From a virus: a DNA stretch of 64,000 nt. Below, in pieces: positions 1 through 7,374 of this stretch (position 1 is the first letter of the stretch; each line of letters opens with the position of its first letter). The stretch spans positions 1 to 64,000 of IMG/VR virus record IMGVR_UViG_3300009788_000102. The stretch is one strand, 5' to 3'. The position numbers and the translations under genes are program-made. Below the pieces are notes generated by a model. It had not been told where the DNA came from and did no database searches. It saw only the letters and a program-made list of their open reading frames with translations.

Positions 1-199
1 CATCAGCAATGACTGAACCTAACCTTTTGTATTCAGATTGCTTATTAGCTATCAGGTCTCTGGCGACGAACTGATAGTACAACTGACGAAGCGTCAGGAT
101 GTACCCTTGTTGAGCGTATTCGTAAATAATGGTATTGGCATGGGCAATGATAGCCAGCGATGTCTTGGAGAACCTTTTCTCAATGTATTGAATTTTCAT
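1..199 (-). CDS. Conserved phage protein, N-terminal part only (runs off left edge)
   Basis: The 66 visible residues start at an ATG preceded by AGGTG and stay open to the window edge. They contain LTLRQLYYQF near residue 35, followed by a lysine/arginine-rich stretch. This signature recurs in uncharacterised phage proteins and resembles the winged-helix entry of TopoVI-A/Spo11-like proteins; that link is an inference from memory. The start overlaps the stop of the upstream small gene (ATGA), so the two are probably co-translated. Function unknown. Confidence 0.8.
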   Translation of the reverse strand, partial: MKIQYIEKRFSKTSLAIIAHANTIIYEYAQQGYILTLRQLYYQFVARDLIANKQSEYKRLGSVIAD

Positions 200-318
200 C
201 GGCCACACCTACTACATATGACATAAGTAGTCGCGTCCGGAAATCCAGTAACGTCTACGTGTCGTGCACGGTACTTACCATGAGCAATTCGACACCAGAT
301 CAAAAGCAACCATTCCAT
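196..318 (-). CDS. Small protein with C-terminal CxxC, 40 aa
   Basis: AGGAG lies about eight bases before the ATG, and the stop overlaps the next start as ATGA. The protein starts with a hydrophobic stretch (MEWLLLIW) and ends in CSRCGR. Not recognised beyond a half zinc-knuckle. The coupling and the ribosome site make it a real gene despite its size. Confidence 0.7.
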   Translation of the reverse strand: MEWLLLIWCRIAHGKYRARHVDVTGFPDATTYVICSRCGR

Positions 319-329
319 TGACAACACTC

Positions 330-602
330 CTATTCAAAATTCTTTGTTTCTATGTCTATGGCCATCCGATAATCATCCAACATTTCACGAGCCAATCGAA
401 CAGCGTCACTCTTGGCTTTTGCCAATGAACGTCTTCGTGGTCCTTGTCTTCTCGAAGAAGAAATACTATTCAGAGACACAGAAGCGTACCACACGTAATT
501 ACCACTCAGCGTAGTCCATGAATTACAATTCATGCAGATTCTGCCGATTCGAGCATAAGCATAATCTTTAGGTCGCCTCGGTCTCCAATCAACCTTATTC
601 AT
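330..602 (-). CDS. Hypothetical basic protein, 90 aa
   Basis: Starts one base inside the stop of its upstream neighbour. The N-terminal half is arginine-rich and carries CMNC near residue 23; the C-terminal third reads as a charged helix (LAREMLDDYRMAID). No known domain recognised. Position in the leftward operon supports expression. Confidence 0.7.
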   Translation of the reverse strand: MNKVDWRPRRPKDYAYARIGRICMNCNSWTTLSGNYVWYASVSLNSISSSRRQGPRRRSLAKAKSDAVRLAREMLDDYRMAIDIETKNFE

Positions 603-892
603 CAGTTCTTCCTCCCATACATCACCCGCTCATACTCGGACATTGTAACCCACACAGACTTCGTACAAACTTTACCTGTCCCTTTTGTCGTCCCGCGACA
701 CGTCACAGAATATATTGTACCAGGATACTCAATCTCTCCTGAGACAGCAACTAATGGTTGAGTAAGGACGCACTCGCAAGAATACACGGTATCTCGCAAA
801 GCAAGAAATAAACAACCAGACACTATAGCCACTATAATCATTACGACAACAACACCAATTTGCCAGTTACTCGTCTTGTTTGTATCTAACAT
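602..892 (-). CDS. Single-span membrane protein, cysteine-rich ectodomain
   Basis: 96 aa with a transmembrane helix at about residues 12-32 (VVVVMIIVAIVSGCLFLAL), then a domain with four spaced cysteines and a YSVTCRG strand. It is a diverged paralogue of the protein at 3240-3536, which shares the layout membrane helix, VTYEG/VTCRG, KC/VC and a final EYRR/EYER helix. Role unknown; probably in the host envelope. Confidence 0.75.
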   Translation of the reverse strand: MLDTNKTSNWQIGVVVVMIIVAIVSGCLFLALRDTVYSCECVLTQPLVAVSGEIEYPGTIYSVTCRGTTKGTGKVCTKSVWVTMSEYERVMYGRKN

Positions 893-900
893 GTTTTCTC

Positions 901-1074
901 CTAGATAGGCTTCTCGCCTATGAAGTCATTCCAAAATTCATCGCGACACCCACTACATAGATACACCTTGATCTCGCACTTTTCGTTCTTCTCGGTTAGA
1001 ATACACCCACCAATCGAGAATAGGTTGATTTCATCGACATCTGTTCCACATTTGACACAACACTGTTGTAGCAT
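901..1074 (-). CDS. Small zinc-ribbon protein, 57 aa
   Basis: Contains CCVKC near the start and CSGC about 35 residues later, a plausible single zinc site. I chose the internal ATG because AGAGGCAGG precedes it; a longer reading frame from 1119 would overlap the upstream gene. Unknown role. Confidence 0.6.
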   Translation of the reverse strand: MLQQCCVKCGTDVDEINLFSIGGCILTEKNEKCEIKVYLCSGCRDEFWNDFIGEKPI

Positions 1075-1091
1075 GAAATTGCCTGCCTCTC

Positions 1092-1202
1092 TTAATACAA
1101 ATAATCTGTCCAGTACCAAACGCCATCTTTGACAATCGCGATACGAGCACAGCCATTCTTGTCATTTCTGACTCCTATGGGTTGTTTGTGCATTTTTCTC
1201 AT
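1092..1202 (-). CDS. Very small protein, 36 aa
   Basis: Reads MRKMHKQPIGVRNDKNGCAR and ends VWYWTDYLY, a compact beta-rich peptide. A second ATG three codons in has a better upstream purine run. It fills the gap between two leftward genes. Not recognised. Confidence 0.5.
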   Translation of the reverse strand: MRKMHKQPIGVRNDKNGCARIAIVKDGVWYWTDYLY

Positions 1203-1228
1203 ATTGGCTCAGCAGGACGCAAAAAGGT

Positions 1229-1396
1229 TCAAGGGTAGTCCTGGTACATCCTGGGGTAGATCGTTTTGTCTAGGGGTGTTTCTTGGCTCTGTATGGGGGT
1301 CGCAGAAGTGTTAATCCACAGGAGAAATATTGATGTAATGATCAAAACCATAGAAACTATCAATGCGAACTCAATCAACACATTTTTGTTGTTCAT
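1229..1396 (-). CDS. Single-span membrane peptide, 55 aa
   Basis: A GAGG site lies eight bases upstream. One hydrophobic helix covers about residues 7-28 (EFALIVSMVLIITSIFLLW), followed by a short polar tail rich in proline. One of many tiny membrane proteins here; such peptides are common among early phage genes. Specific role unknown. Confidence 0.65.
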   Translation of the reverse strand: MNNKNVLIEFALIVSMVLIITSIFLLWINTSATPIQSQETPLDKTIYPRMYQDYP

Positions 1397-1411
1397 TTAT
1401 TTTTCCTCATA

Positions 1412-1615
1412 TTATCCTGGCGGCTTGGACATGTCGAGGTTGCCTATCGCTCTCCGGACTTCGGCCATGCAATCGTCGCATATGTTAGGATACTGGTCCA
1501 CGTTTTTACGGACAATTCCAGCCATATCAACTTTGTCGATGATTATGCGATGTCTACTTTGATTCACGATATACGCCTTGCAAAAACAACATTGGGCAGT
1601 ATTGCACTTTCCCAC
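1412..1615 (-). CDS. Small zinc-binding protein, 67 aa
   Basis: Has CCFC near residue 9 and ICDDC near residue 44 followed by a helix (MAEVRRAIG). The C-x2-C pair spacing suggests one zinc. No catalytic motif seen. Lies in the leftward operon. Confidence 0.7.
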   Translation of the reverse strand: MGKCNTAQCCFCKAYIVNQSRHRIIIDKVDMAGIVRKNVDQYPNICDDCMAEVRRAIGNLDMSKPPG

Positions 1616-1624
1616 AATTTGCTC

Positions 1625-1837
1625 CTAAGTCCCTGCTACCAGACCTTGTTCCATCGCTTTCGCAGCCATACAGCAGATGCAGCCAGAACACAACACTACT
1701 CCATGATCCGTTTTTTCATCTGGATCAAGCAATTCCATTTGTGGCGCATCACCGCAGTTAGGGAACCAGTTCAGATAGACTCTGACGTGTTTCAGTTTAA
1801 GGTCTGTTGTTCCACATACTTGGCAAAAATAACTCAC
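1625..1837 (-). CDS. Small zinc-ribbon protein, 70 aa
   Basis: CQVCG at residue 5 and CSGCICC near residue 50 form a likely treble-clef or ribbon. Start overlaps the stop of the upstream gene. Function unknown. Confidence 0.7.
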   Translation of the reverse strand: MSYFCQVCGTTDLKLKHVRVYLNWFPNCGDAPQMELLDPDEKTDHGVVLCSGCICCMAAKAMEQGLVAGT

Positions 1838-2262
1838 GACTCATCCTCCGGATTCTTTTGGATTACCTTGCATTTGCCGTCTACTATGTTGAAATCGGTC
1901 GTTGAGTACATGCCGCTGTCTACGATCACATTGAGACACATATTGACTTCCTCAGTCAGAGCCTCTTGCATCATACGAATCATGGTCAAACGAGTGATTG
2001 CAGCAAGTAGCCGTCGCACGATTGCTTCTTTTTTCGCTCTGTGATTGGTGTCGAATATGAAACACCCTTTGTCTGTCGGAGAATCCACGTATATGATTTC
2101 TACCCCCATAGGCTCTCCGCGATCGTCGATATCCACGTTCATCAGATCGCAATTGTCTAGGGTAAATGCCAGTGTCTTATATGGCTTTGTGCCGTCATGG
2201 AACAGGACATACATCGCAATCAAGTTCCCGTTCAAAAGTGATCCAGTTATTTTCTCATCCAT
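1834..2262 (-). CDS. Hypothetical protein, 142 aa
   Basis: The start at MDEKITGS follows GAGAGGATCAGTA and overlaps the previous stop as TAATG; a longer frame from 2349 has no ribosome site. Mixed alpha/beta composition with an arginine-rich central helix. No motif recognised. Confidence 0.65.
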   Translation of the reverse strand: MDEKITGSLLNGNLIAMYVLFHDGTKPYKTLAFTLDNCDLMNVDIDDRGEPMGVEIIYVDSPTDKGCFIFDTNHRAKKEAIVRRLLAAITRLTMIRMMQEALTEEVNMCLNVIVDSGMYSTTDFNIVDGKCKVIQKNPEDES

Positions 2263-2474
2263 TACTGATCCTCTCCCAGACAATCTGGTGGGGTCGGGTT
2301 CGTTTTCTCGTATCGAATAGCCACATGGGTTGGATGTTCTTTGAGCCATAAATCGCGATAGATTTCAGACCAACACGAAGTCTGTACAAAATTGCTGTCA
2401 TTGACGATAACCCATATGTGATCAAATCCCAAGTCTTTGTCTTCTACATCGAAGTGTCTAAGGTCTTTAGCCAT
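2262..2474 (-). CDS. Hypothetical protein, 70 aa
   Basis: Overlaps both neighbours by a base or two, so part of one translational chain. Contains FDHIWVIVNDS and a proline-rich tail. Not recognised. Confidence 0.65.
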   Translation of the reverse strand: MAKDLRHFDVEDKDLGFDHIWVIVNDSNFVQTSCWSEIYRDLWLKEHPTHVAIRYEKTNPTPPDCLGEDQ

Positions 2475-2791
2475 TATGGCTTTTCACCTCTAGTGATCTT
2501 TCCCGACTCATTGAAAAAAGATGCGGCGTGTGATTGGGGTATGTCACTCACTTCTGCCTGCCGCTTTGCCACCACTTCTGACGGAAGACCCTTGAATTCG
2601 GTTTCAGGAAGTACGTGCTTAGCACATTTTTTGCATACTTCCATTTCGATCGTCTCCCATGAACTCACGCAACTGCCGATCTTCGCCATGTGCTCCACTT
2701 TGATCACGAAGAAATCTTCTTCATGCTGAACCGCATCTGGAGCATCAGGTTTAATTTCCTTGTGACATCGATCACAGTGTCTTATTTTCAT
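2474..2791 (-). CDS. Zinc-finger protein, 105 aa
   Basis: CDRCH at residue 6 and VCKKCAKH near residue 53 frame a two-knuckle zinc site around a beta domain. The C-terminus is a flexible charged tail. Probably a small nucleic-acid- or protein-binding module, by inference only. Confidence 0.7.
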   Translation of the reverse strand: MKIRHCDRCHKEIKPDAPDAVQHEEDFFVIKVEHMAKIGSCVSSWETIEMEVCKKCAKHVLPETEFKGLPSEVVAKRQAEVSDIPQSHAASFFNESGKITRGEKP

Positions 2792-2793
2792 TT

Positions 2794-3243
2794 CTATCTC
2801 CCAGTAATAGGGTTGTTGTCACGGATATACTCGAAAAAAGCAAGAGTCTTGTAAGAAGTGGTTTCCATATCAACGATTCGATGGTCCTTAAACACCTGCC
2901 TCATTCCACACTTTCTACACAACAAGGCTGATGTATCATGATCAATCGTGTGTAGATCAAGACTTCCGCCACACGAATGTGTTAAGTACTCGAATCTATT
3001 TTGTTTGCTCCAAGACATGGTTCCTTCATCAATAGCGATCGGATCAAGCTTGACATGTTCTTCTTTTCCGATGCGTTCGCCAGAGCCAGGGCCGATGTTG
3101 AATCTCATGTGACATACGGCGCATATAATGTTCTGACTTCCACCACCACATGGTCCAGCCAAAAATTGGTTCTTAGCACCGCAGTCAGGACAAAGATTCC
3201 TGTTTGTAATCGTATCGTATTCCTTCGTGGTCAAACTATTCAT
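2794..3243 (-). CDS. Double zinc-ribbon protein, 149 aa
   Basis: First ribbon: LCPDCG and ICAVCHMRF near residues 18 and 40, a pattern seen in many phage accessory proteins. Second ribbon: SCGG and LCRKCG near residues 90 and 108. No enzyme motif. Unknown role. Confidence 0.75.
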   Translation of the reverse strand: MNSLTTKEYDTITNRNLCPDCGAKNQFLAGPCGGGSQNIICAVCHMRFNIGPGSGERIGKEEHVKLDPIAIDEGTMSWSKQNRFEYLTHSCGGSLDLHTIDHDTSALLCRKCGMRQVFKDHRIVDMETTSYKTLAFFEYIRDNNPITGR

Positions 3244-3536
3244 TTCTGTTCTCCAACGACAGCCTTAGCTCGCCTGTATTCTGTGACATCCACGCATTTA
3301 CGCTCTTTGCATTTTTCGCCGTTCCATCGGGTACGTCCTTCGTAAGTGACGACGTAAACCGCCTCATCGAGATAATAAAATTCATAATCGACAGGTGTGA
3401 GCGGATCGTGCATGATACATTCGGTCATATATTCGTTGTCGGCAGTGAAGGCAATAAAGTCCTCATAGTACAAAGACATGCCTTTGATAACAAGCAGGAC
3501 ACAGATGATCTTGACGTATGTTGTAGGTTGAAACAT
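3240..3536 (-). CDS. Single-span membrane protein, paralogue of the one at 602-892
   Basis: Start at MFQPTTY follows AAAGGAAT at proper spacing. Membrane helix at about residues 8-22, then an acidic domain with VVTYEGRTRW and paired cysteines before a helical tail. The shared layout with the 602-892 protein indicates an old duplication inside the leftward block. Confidence 0.7.
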   Translation of the reverse strand: MFQPTTYVKIICVLLVIKGMSLYYEDFIAFTADNEYMTECIMHDPLTPVDYEFYYLDEAVYVVTYEGRTRWNGEKCKERKCVDVTEYRRAKAVVGEQK

Positions 3537-3581
3537 TTTTCTATTCCTTTGGCTCAATAATAGATGGAGTCATTTTTTCCT

Positions 3582-3908
3582 CTAAGCTGAAAAACTGCTT
3601 CCGCATCCACAACGATTGGTGGCGTTAGGATTATTGAACACGAATCCACGACCCATGACTTCGTCACTAAAGCCTACCGTTGTGCCATCTAAATACAGAT
3701 GACTCTTGGGATCACAGATAACCACGATACCGTGTTGAGGATAAACCTCATCGTTGTCTGTCTTTTCCGTTGTCAGTTCTAGAGAGTAACGGAAGCCGCT
3801 GCAACCTCCACCCAGGACTCCAATGCGAAGATACAGGTCTGTCGATCTGTTCTTCTCTTCGATGATCTTCTTTATTTCTCGTGCAGCTAATTTTGTTACG
3901 GTGATCAT
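3582..3908 (-). CDS. A-type iron-sulfur carrier (IscA/ErpA/HesB family)
   Basis: 108 aa, the usual family length. The three family cysteines are visible: one in GGGCSGF near residue 36 and CGCGSSF at the C-terminus. The family accepts or delivers Fe-S clusters, so it may load clusters onto phage proteins; the cysteine-tailed PD-(D/E)XK nuclease at 62543 is one candidate. Homologues occur as auxiliary genes in some environmental phages. Family assignment is strong; the in vivo client is inference. Confidence 0.93.
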   Translation of the reverse strand: MITVTKLAAREIKKIIEEKNRSTDLYLRIGVLGGGCSGFRYSLELTTEKTDNDEVYPQHGIVVICDPKSHLYLDGTTVGFSDEVMGRGFVFNNPNATNRCGCGSSFSA

Positions 3909-3922
3909 TTTTTTTCTTTCTT

Positions 3923-4060
3923 TTAGACTATTGCAGCAACGAAACACACGATGACAAGCAGACCAAATGATATAGCCAAGCACCGCGCAACAAATCTGTT
4001 GACTTCTCTATTTATCTGTTTGTCTCTTTCGTTGTCCGGATACGGCGAGTAAATAGACAT
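3923..4060 (-). CDS. Single-span membrane peptide, 45 aa
   Basis: GGAG lies seven bases before the ATG. A charged N-terminus (about 25 residues) precedes one helix (LAISFGLLVIVCFVAAIV) that ends the protein, a tail-anchored layout. Unknown role. Confidence 0.65.
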   Translation of the reverse strand: MSIYSPYPDNERDKQINREVNRFVARCLAISFGLLVIVCFVAAIV

Positions 4061-4096
4061 TACGATCTCCAGGGGAGCAGGACGCAAAAAGGGAGT

Positions 4097-4210
4097 TCAT
4101 ACTAGTCGATTACTAATATGATCCATGAAAGGGACAACGAACTTGATCGCCACAAAGGCTATTATCGCTGTACAAATCACACCGCATAGTAAGGCAGTAA
4201 AAAAACTCAT
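4097..4210 (-). CDS. Single-span membrane peptide, 37 aa
   Basis: Almost wholly one helix (TALLCGVICTAIIAFVAIKF) with a short polar tail. First gene after the promoter at 4267-4295. Too short for a domain call. Confidence 0.6.
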   Translation of the reverse strand: MSFFTALLCGVICTAIIAFVAIKFVVPFMDHISNRLV

Positions 4211-4266
4211 ATCTGTTTCTTTCAAAAACCGTGCGAAGCTCTGGGATCAGGTACTCCTGATACCTT

Positions 4267-4295
4267 ATTATACGTGAAACACACACCCTTGTCCC
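4267..4295 (-). promoter_or_regulatory. Leftward promoter
   Basis: On the minus strand GGGACA, exactly 17 bp, then TATAAT preceded by ACG. It shares this architecture with the promoters at 4542, 39466, 40938 and 54079. It would drive the small membrane gene at 4097-4210 and those beyond. Confidence 0.75.
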
Positions 4296-4371
4296 ACTTC
4301 GTTTCGATTTTTTTCTAGCCGATAATACGGGGGGGTGGAGGAAAGAGAGGGGGGAAGAGCGGGAGTCTACC

Positions 4372-4521
4372 TCACTCATTTTCGAATTGCTTGATGATGA
4401 TGTCTTTCTCGTCTAGATCGTTGAGGCAAGTTTCTAGGTTACGTTCGCTCTCATCCAAGGGACTTAAATCACAATGAACAAGTCCTTTGCGAATCTCGTC
4501 TCGTTGTTTCTTCGTCAACAT
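4372..4521 (-). CDS. Small acidic helical protein, 49 aa
   Basis: AAGGAG at good spacing before ATG. Sequence is charged and helical (LTKKQRDEIRKGL, ending DEKDIIIKQFENE). First gene of the leftward block behind its own promoter, so probably early. Not recognised. Confidence 0.7.
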   Translation of the reverse strand: MLTKKQRDEIRKGLVHCDLSPLDESERNLETCLNDLDEKDIIIKQFENE

Positions 4522-4541
4522 ATCATTTCTCCTTCTATTCC

Positions 4542-4570
4542 ATTATACGTGCAACTGCATCGCTTGTGCC
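4542..4570 (-). promoter_or_regulatory. Leftward promoter heading the left gene block
   Basis: Minus strand reads TTGGCACA, 17 bp after the ACA, then TATAAT with ACG just before it, followed by AAGGAG and the first leftward gene. Same consensus as the four sister promoters in this window. Confidence 0.78.
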
Positions 4571-4880
4571 AAGTGTCTTCGATTTTTTTTGGGAAAAAAG
4601 TGTATGGGGTAAAGCGAATGGGCTCTGGGTTAGATATCATGTACACGAAAAGTTGTAGGCTCTGGCTTTTTTGACCCTGTTGTGCCTAAACCCCCATGGG
4701 TTATCGGACCCACCCGAGTTATCGGACCTATCCATATTTCCGGGCGACCCCCAACCGAGTTCCGTTATCGGACTAGTACCTTCCTTTTGTTATCAGACTA
4801 TGCTATCAGCTTGTTATCAGACCTTGCTTGCTCGACGAGCAAGGCGAGTTATCGGACCAAAAGATTCTTTTCCTTTTCTC

Positions 4881-4909
4881 TTGCTATTCGGTATAACTAA
4901 TGCTATCAT
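4881..4909 (+). promoter_or_regulatory. Rightward sigma70-like promoter
   Basis: TTGCTA, 17 bp, TATCAT, about 40 bp before the first rightward gene. It follows a cluster of six repeat words upstream. Confidence 0.5.
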
Positions 4910-4950
4910 GTAGATAGGATAGAGACACCAAACGAACGAAAGGCAAAGCC

Positions 4951-5070
4951 ATGACCACCAAACTTATCGGACTCGCAGTGACGGCCACTATCGGTTGGGT
5001 CGTTGTTTCTAAAGTTATGGGACTCTTCTCTCATGTAACGTCCGAAATTCAAGCAGCCATCGGTGGCTAG
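4951..5070 (+). CDS. Single-span membrane peptide carrying the repeat word, 39 aa
   Basis: AAAGG precedes the ATG. One helix (LIGLAVTATIGWVVVSKVMG). Two copies of the repeat word are read in frame as LIGL and VMGL, so the DNA word constrains the protein. Unknown role. Confidence 0.7.
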   Translation: MTTKLIGLAVTATIGWVVVSKVMGLFSHVTSEIQAAIGG

Positions 5071-5109
5071 AGTTATCGGACATAACCTCGCAACGAGCGA
5101 AGAATCGAA

Positions 5110-5271
5110 ATGAAGATTATCGGACGACTCGTGATCCTGGCTCTTATCGGACTAACATCCGGATGTGACCTAAAACTTTATCGGACCGCCGAATGCATCG
5201 GAGTTATCGGACCGAACAGTGGCCACTTCGTGTGCTCCGATAACAACAACTGTTATGGGATGGGCCAATAA
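5110..5271 (+). CDS. Small lipoprotein carrying several repeat words, 53 aa
   Basis: Signal peptide with lipobox LTSGC at residue 19 (IGRLVILALIG before it). The mature part has four cysteines. Repeat words are read as IIGR, LIGL, LYRT and VIGP, showing use of two frames within one short gene. Likely membrane-anchored. Role unknown; the next gene starts one base after its stop. Confidence 0.75.
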   Translation: MKIIGRLVILALIGLTSGCDLKLYRTAECIGVIGPNSGHFVCSDNNNCYGMGQ

Positions 5272-5272
5272 C

Positions 5273-5530
5273 ATGCAAATGACATTTGTGAAATATCGGA
5301 CCAAGATCGCCGAAGAGGTTTGCGGTTCCGATAAGTGGTGGTCCGAGTATGCAGTAATTCCAACCATTTGGTTATCAGACTTTCTGAAATGGTTATCGGA
5401 CATCGACGCCGACATCGTAGAAACGACCGATAATTACGACCATGCTCCTAGACTTCCGATAAACTGGCCAAGTTATGAGACGTGCCAGTACGGCATAGCA
5501 GTATCGGACGCTTTCCATTGCGTCCTATAA
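5273..5530 (+). CDS. Hypothetical protein carrying repeat words, 85 aa
   Basis: I chose the ATG one base after the upstream stop, giving coupling; a longer frame would overlap the lipoprotein. Words are read as KYRT, WLSD (twice), VSD and, in reverse orientation, GSDK and TDN. Its stop codon lies in a reverse word (GTCCTATAA). Not recognised. Confidence 0.7.
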   Translation: MQMTFVKYRTKIAEEVCGSDKWWSEYAVIPTIWLSDFLKWLSDIDADIVETTDNYDHAPRLPINWPSYETCQYGIAVSDAFHCVL

Positions 5531-5706
5531 CAAAGACGACGCGCCGAATGGGGTCGAGTTATCGGCCCTTTGCGTTTGCCAGTATCGTGAGGTTATCGGA
5601 CTACCAAGCAGCAGTAGTTATCAGACCAACACCTCGCAGCGACAGTTCTAGTTATCAGACCTTCTCTCTCTCATCTAGTTATCAGACGTTCAGCAGTAGA
5701 GTAGTA

Positions 5707-5792
5707 GTTATCGGACCGCCGTGAGGGCATTATCGGACGGTCCGGGTAATCGTTTGGTCTGTGGTCGTATACGTGAATACTTATAAGACGGT
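5707..5792 (+). repeat. Intergenic repeat unit, copy 1 of 3
   Basis: A spacer segment with two repeat words 22 bp apart, then GGTAATCGTTTGGT and GTGAATACTTAT. Diverged copies lie near 7083 and 8466. Each copy follows a gene block and precedes the next transcription unit. Confidence 0.6.
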
Positions 5793-5882
5793 CCCTGTAA
5801 TAACGACGTTTCGGGGCTGACGGCTAGCCATGGCCATAGTTATAGGACGAAAAAAGAATTTTGTAATAGTTGGTTATCGGGC

Positions 5883-5911
5883 TTGATTTCCTGGTTTTTG
5901 AATCGTATAAT
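5883..5911 (+). promoter_or_regulatory. Rightward sigma70-like promoter
   Basis: TTGATT, 17 bp, TATAAT, followed 26 bp later by the first gene of this unit, whose start codon lies in a repeat word. Confidence 0.7.
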
Positions 5912-5936
5912 GTAGTGAAGCAAAAAGGGGATAATT

Positions 5937-6044
5937 ATGAGACGTTTGCTGACGACAATCAAAGAGTTTTTTTTCGGACCTAAACTTCCGATGACCGCAG
6001 CCGATCTGTACGATGTTACCGGACAGTGGCACAGAAAGGGATAA
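5937..6044 (+). CDS. Small protein, start codon inside a repeat word, 35 aa
   Basis: AGGGG lies seven bases before ATG, and the ATG is the centre of TTATGAGAC. The peptide is basic and hydrophobic (RRLLTTIKEFFFG). The stop is followed at once by the word that starts the next gene. Not recognised. Confidence 0.65.
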   Translation: MRRLLTTIKEFFFGPKLPMTAADLYDVTGQWHRKG

Positions 6045-6046
6045 TT

Positions 6047-6316
6047 ATGGGACTCAGATTAAAATGTCGTTGTGGGCGCGTGAGAAGCCGTTATTCTGGG
6101 ACGTGCCTTACGTGTGATAAAAAACGCCTTGCCGAATGCAAAGCCGAGGCAATATCGGTCGTTTCTACGGGCAAGTGTCCTAATTGCGGACAGGGTTTGG
6201 TCCGAAATTCAGCCATCGCAGGATGGTGGCAATGCGGATGTTATGGGTCCAACAATTTCCGGAATTCGCAGTATCGAGGATTACCGGACTGTTCTTTCCA
6301 GTGCTTTACGGAGTAG
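6047..6316 (+). CDS. Zinc-ribbon protein, 89 aa
   Basis: Start codon lies inside TTATGGGAC. Two ribbons: CRCG with TCLTC near residues 8-24, and CPNCG with WQCGCYG near residues 47-70. The block KCPNCG-x7-NSAIAGWWQC with a phenylalanine/cysteine tail resembles a small protein found in many phages. No function known. Preceded by AAAGGG. Confidence 0.8.
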   Translation: MGLRLKCRCGRVRSRYSGTCLTCDKKRLAECKAEAISVVSTGKCPNCGQGLVRNSAIAGWWQCGCYGSNNFRNSQYRGLPDCSFQCFTE

Positions 6317-6320
6317 TATT

Positions 6321-6398
6321 ATGGGACGCGAAAAACAATTCTGGATGATGGTTATCGGACACACGATTATCATCACAGTTCTCGGACTATGGTTCTAA
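6321..6398 (+). CDS. Membrane peptide, start codon in a repeat word, 25 aa
   Basis: Almost one helix (FWMMVIGHTIIITVLGLWF). Starts in TTATGGGAC and ends just before an AAAGGAGG site for the next gene. Small but fits the tiling of the unit. Confidence 0.55.
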   Translation: MGREKQFWMMVIGHTIIITVLGLWF

Positions 6399-6409
6399 AG
6401 GAGGATATT

Positions 6410-6667
6410 ATGGGACGTGCAACGATCACGATTCCGGCGACCGATAATTGCCCAGAGGCGCACGAGACTAACTTATCGGACCAGATGGCGATGAGTTATG
6501 GGACGCTGTTCGCCAGGACGTTATCGGAACAAGATGGCTTCGTTACAGTAACACTTACATCAGGTTCGATACGGCTTATCGGACATGATACGGTGCGTAA
6601 CCGAATCACTATCGGACGTTTACATACGAATTATCGGACGGCACAACTGGCAATCAAGGAGCGATAA
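6410..6667 (+). CDS. Hypothetical protein saturated with repeat words, 85 aa
   Basis: AAAGGAGG at six bases before an ATG inside TTATGGGAC. At least six further words or near-words are read as TDN, NLSD, SYGT, TLSE, RLIGH, TIGR and NYRT, in all three frames. This is the clearest sign that the nucleotide word, not the peptide, is under selection. No domain recognised. Confidence 0.75.
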   Translation: MGRATITIPATDNCPEAHETNLSDQMAMSYGTLFARTLSEQDGFVTVTLTSGSIRLIGHDTVRNRITIGRLHTNYRTAQLAIKER

Positions 6668-6668
6668 T

Positions 6669-7025
6669 ATGTTGGTTTTTCACTATTCTCCACATGGGAT
6701 TTCGATTATTCGGACGTACTCTCGTACTCCGATAACAAGTGGCAATTATCGGCTCAGCAGGAAGCCGGAAGGTATCGGACGTTTCCATATGGTCCAGAAA
6801 CTACATTGGTTTTGGGACCAAAACAAGGTTTCCATTGAATGTTATCAGACGTTGGATAACACCGAAAAACGGGAGATTATCGGAATGTTGGATGCGCTCA
6901 ACGGTGAGCCGGTACGACCGATAACTGACATGAAGCGACGATGGGAAGAAATTATCGGACCGATCGCGGTTCGGCATCTCGAATTGTTTTCGGACCATGA
7001 GCCCATCTCGCCGATGGACCGATAA
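6669..7025 (+). CDS. Hypothetical protein carrying repeat words, 118 aa
   Basis: ATG lies one base after the upstream stop. Words appear as IGR, CYQT, EIIG and EIIGP; the stop TAA is the end of a reverse word (GACCGATAA). Helical middle with KRRWEEIIG. Last gene of its unit; a terminator follows directly. Not recognised. Confidence 0.7.
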   Translation: MLVFHYSPHGISIIRTYSRTPITSGNYRLSRKPEGIGRFHMVQKLHWFWDQNKVSIECYQTLDNTEKREIIGMLDALNGEPVRPITDMKRRWEEIIGPIAVRHLELFSDHEPISPMDR

Positions 7026-7038
7026 CTAGAATAACACT

Positions 7039-7067
7039 GGGTCCGAATTATCGGACCCTTTTCTTTT
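7039..7067 (+). terminator. Intrinsic terminator made from repeat words
   Basis: GGGTCCG, loop AATTAT, CGGACCC, then TTTTCTTTT. The right arm with its loop is one repeat word; the left arm is its reverse complement. Confidence 0.85.
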
Positions 7068-7082
7068 GCGCCGATTAGAACA

Positions 7083-7172
7083 TTATCGGACCGTAGGGCC
7101 GTGAGTTATTATAGGACGTGGCCGGTAATCGTTTGGCGTGCGTATGTGTGGCCGATAAGTATTCGGATTGGG
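7083..7172 (+). repeat. Intergenic repeat unit, copy 2 of 3
   Basis: Two words 26 bp apart, then GGCCGGTAATCGTTTGG and GATAAGTATTCGGATTGG, aligning with the copies near 5707 and 8466. Confidence 0.6.
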
Positions 7173-7317
7173 GCTCAGAATCGCGGTTTTGTAGCGCGGC
7201 GAAGTTATGGGGCGTGAGGATTATTGGGCGTGGCATATAATGCACGCATGGGGCAGCAGGACAGAAAAGGGCACATTATAGGACGAAGAAAGTTTTTTGG
7301 ATTTATAGGTTATCGGC

Positions 7318-7346
7318 TCGACATTCCGGCGCAGGTATCCTATACT
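7318..7346 (+). promoter_or_regulatory. Rightward sigma70-like promoter
   Basis: TCGACA, 17 bp, TATACT, about 29 bp before the next start codon. Placed like the promoter at 5883 in the preceding unit. Confidence 0.6.
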
Positions 7347-7374
7347 TCAGTGTAAGCACGAAAGGGAATAAATT

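Noticed and set aside
4113-4379. 88-codon minus-strand frame as a gene
   Set aside because: It overlaps the small membrane gene at 4097-4210 and the promoter at 4267, and reads as basic low-quality sequence.
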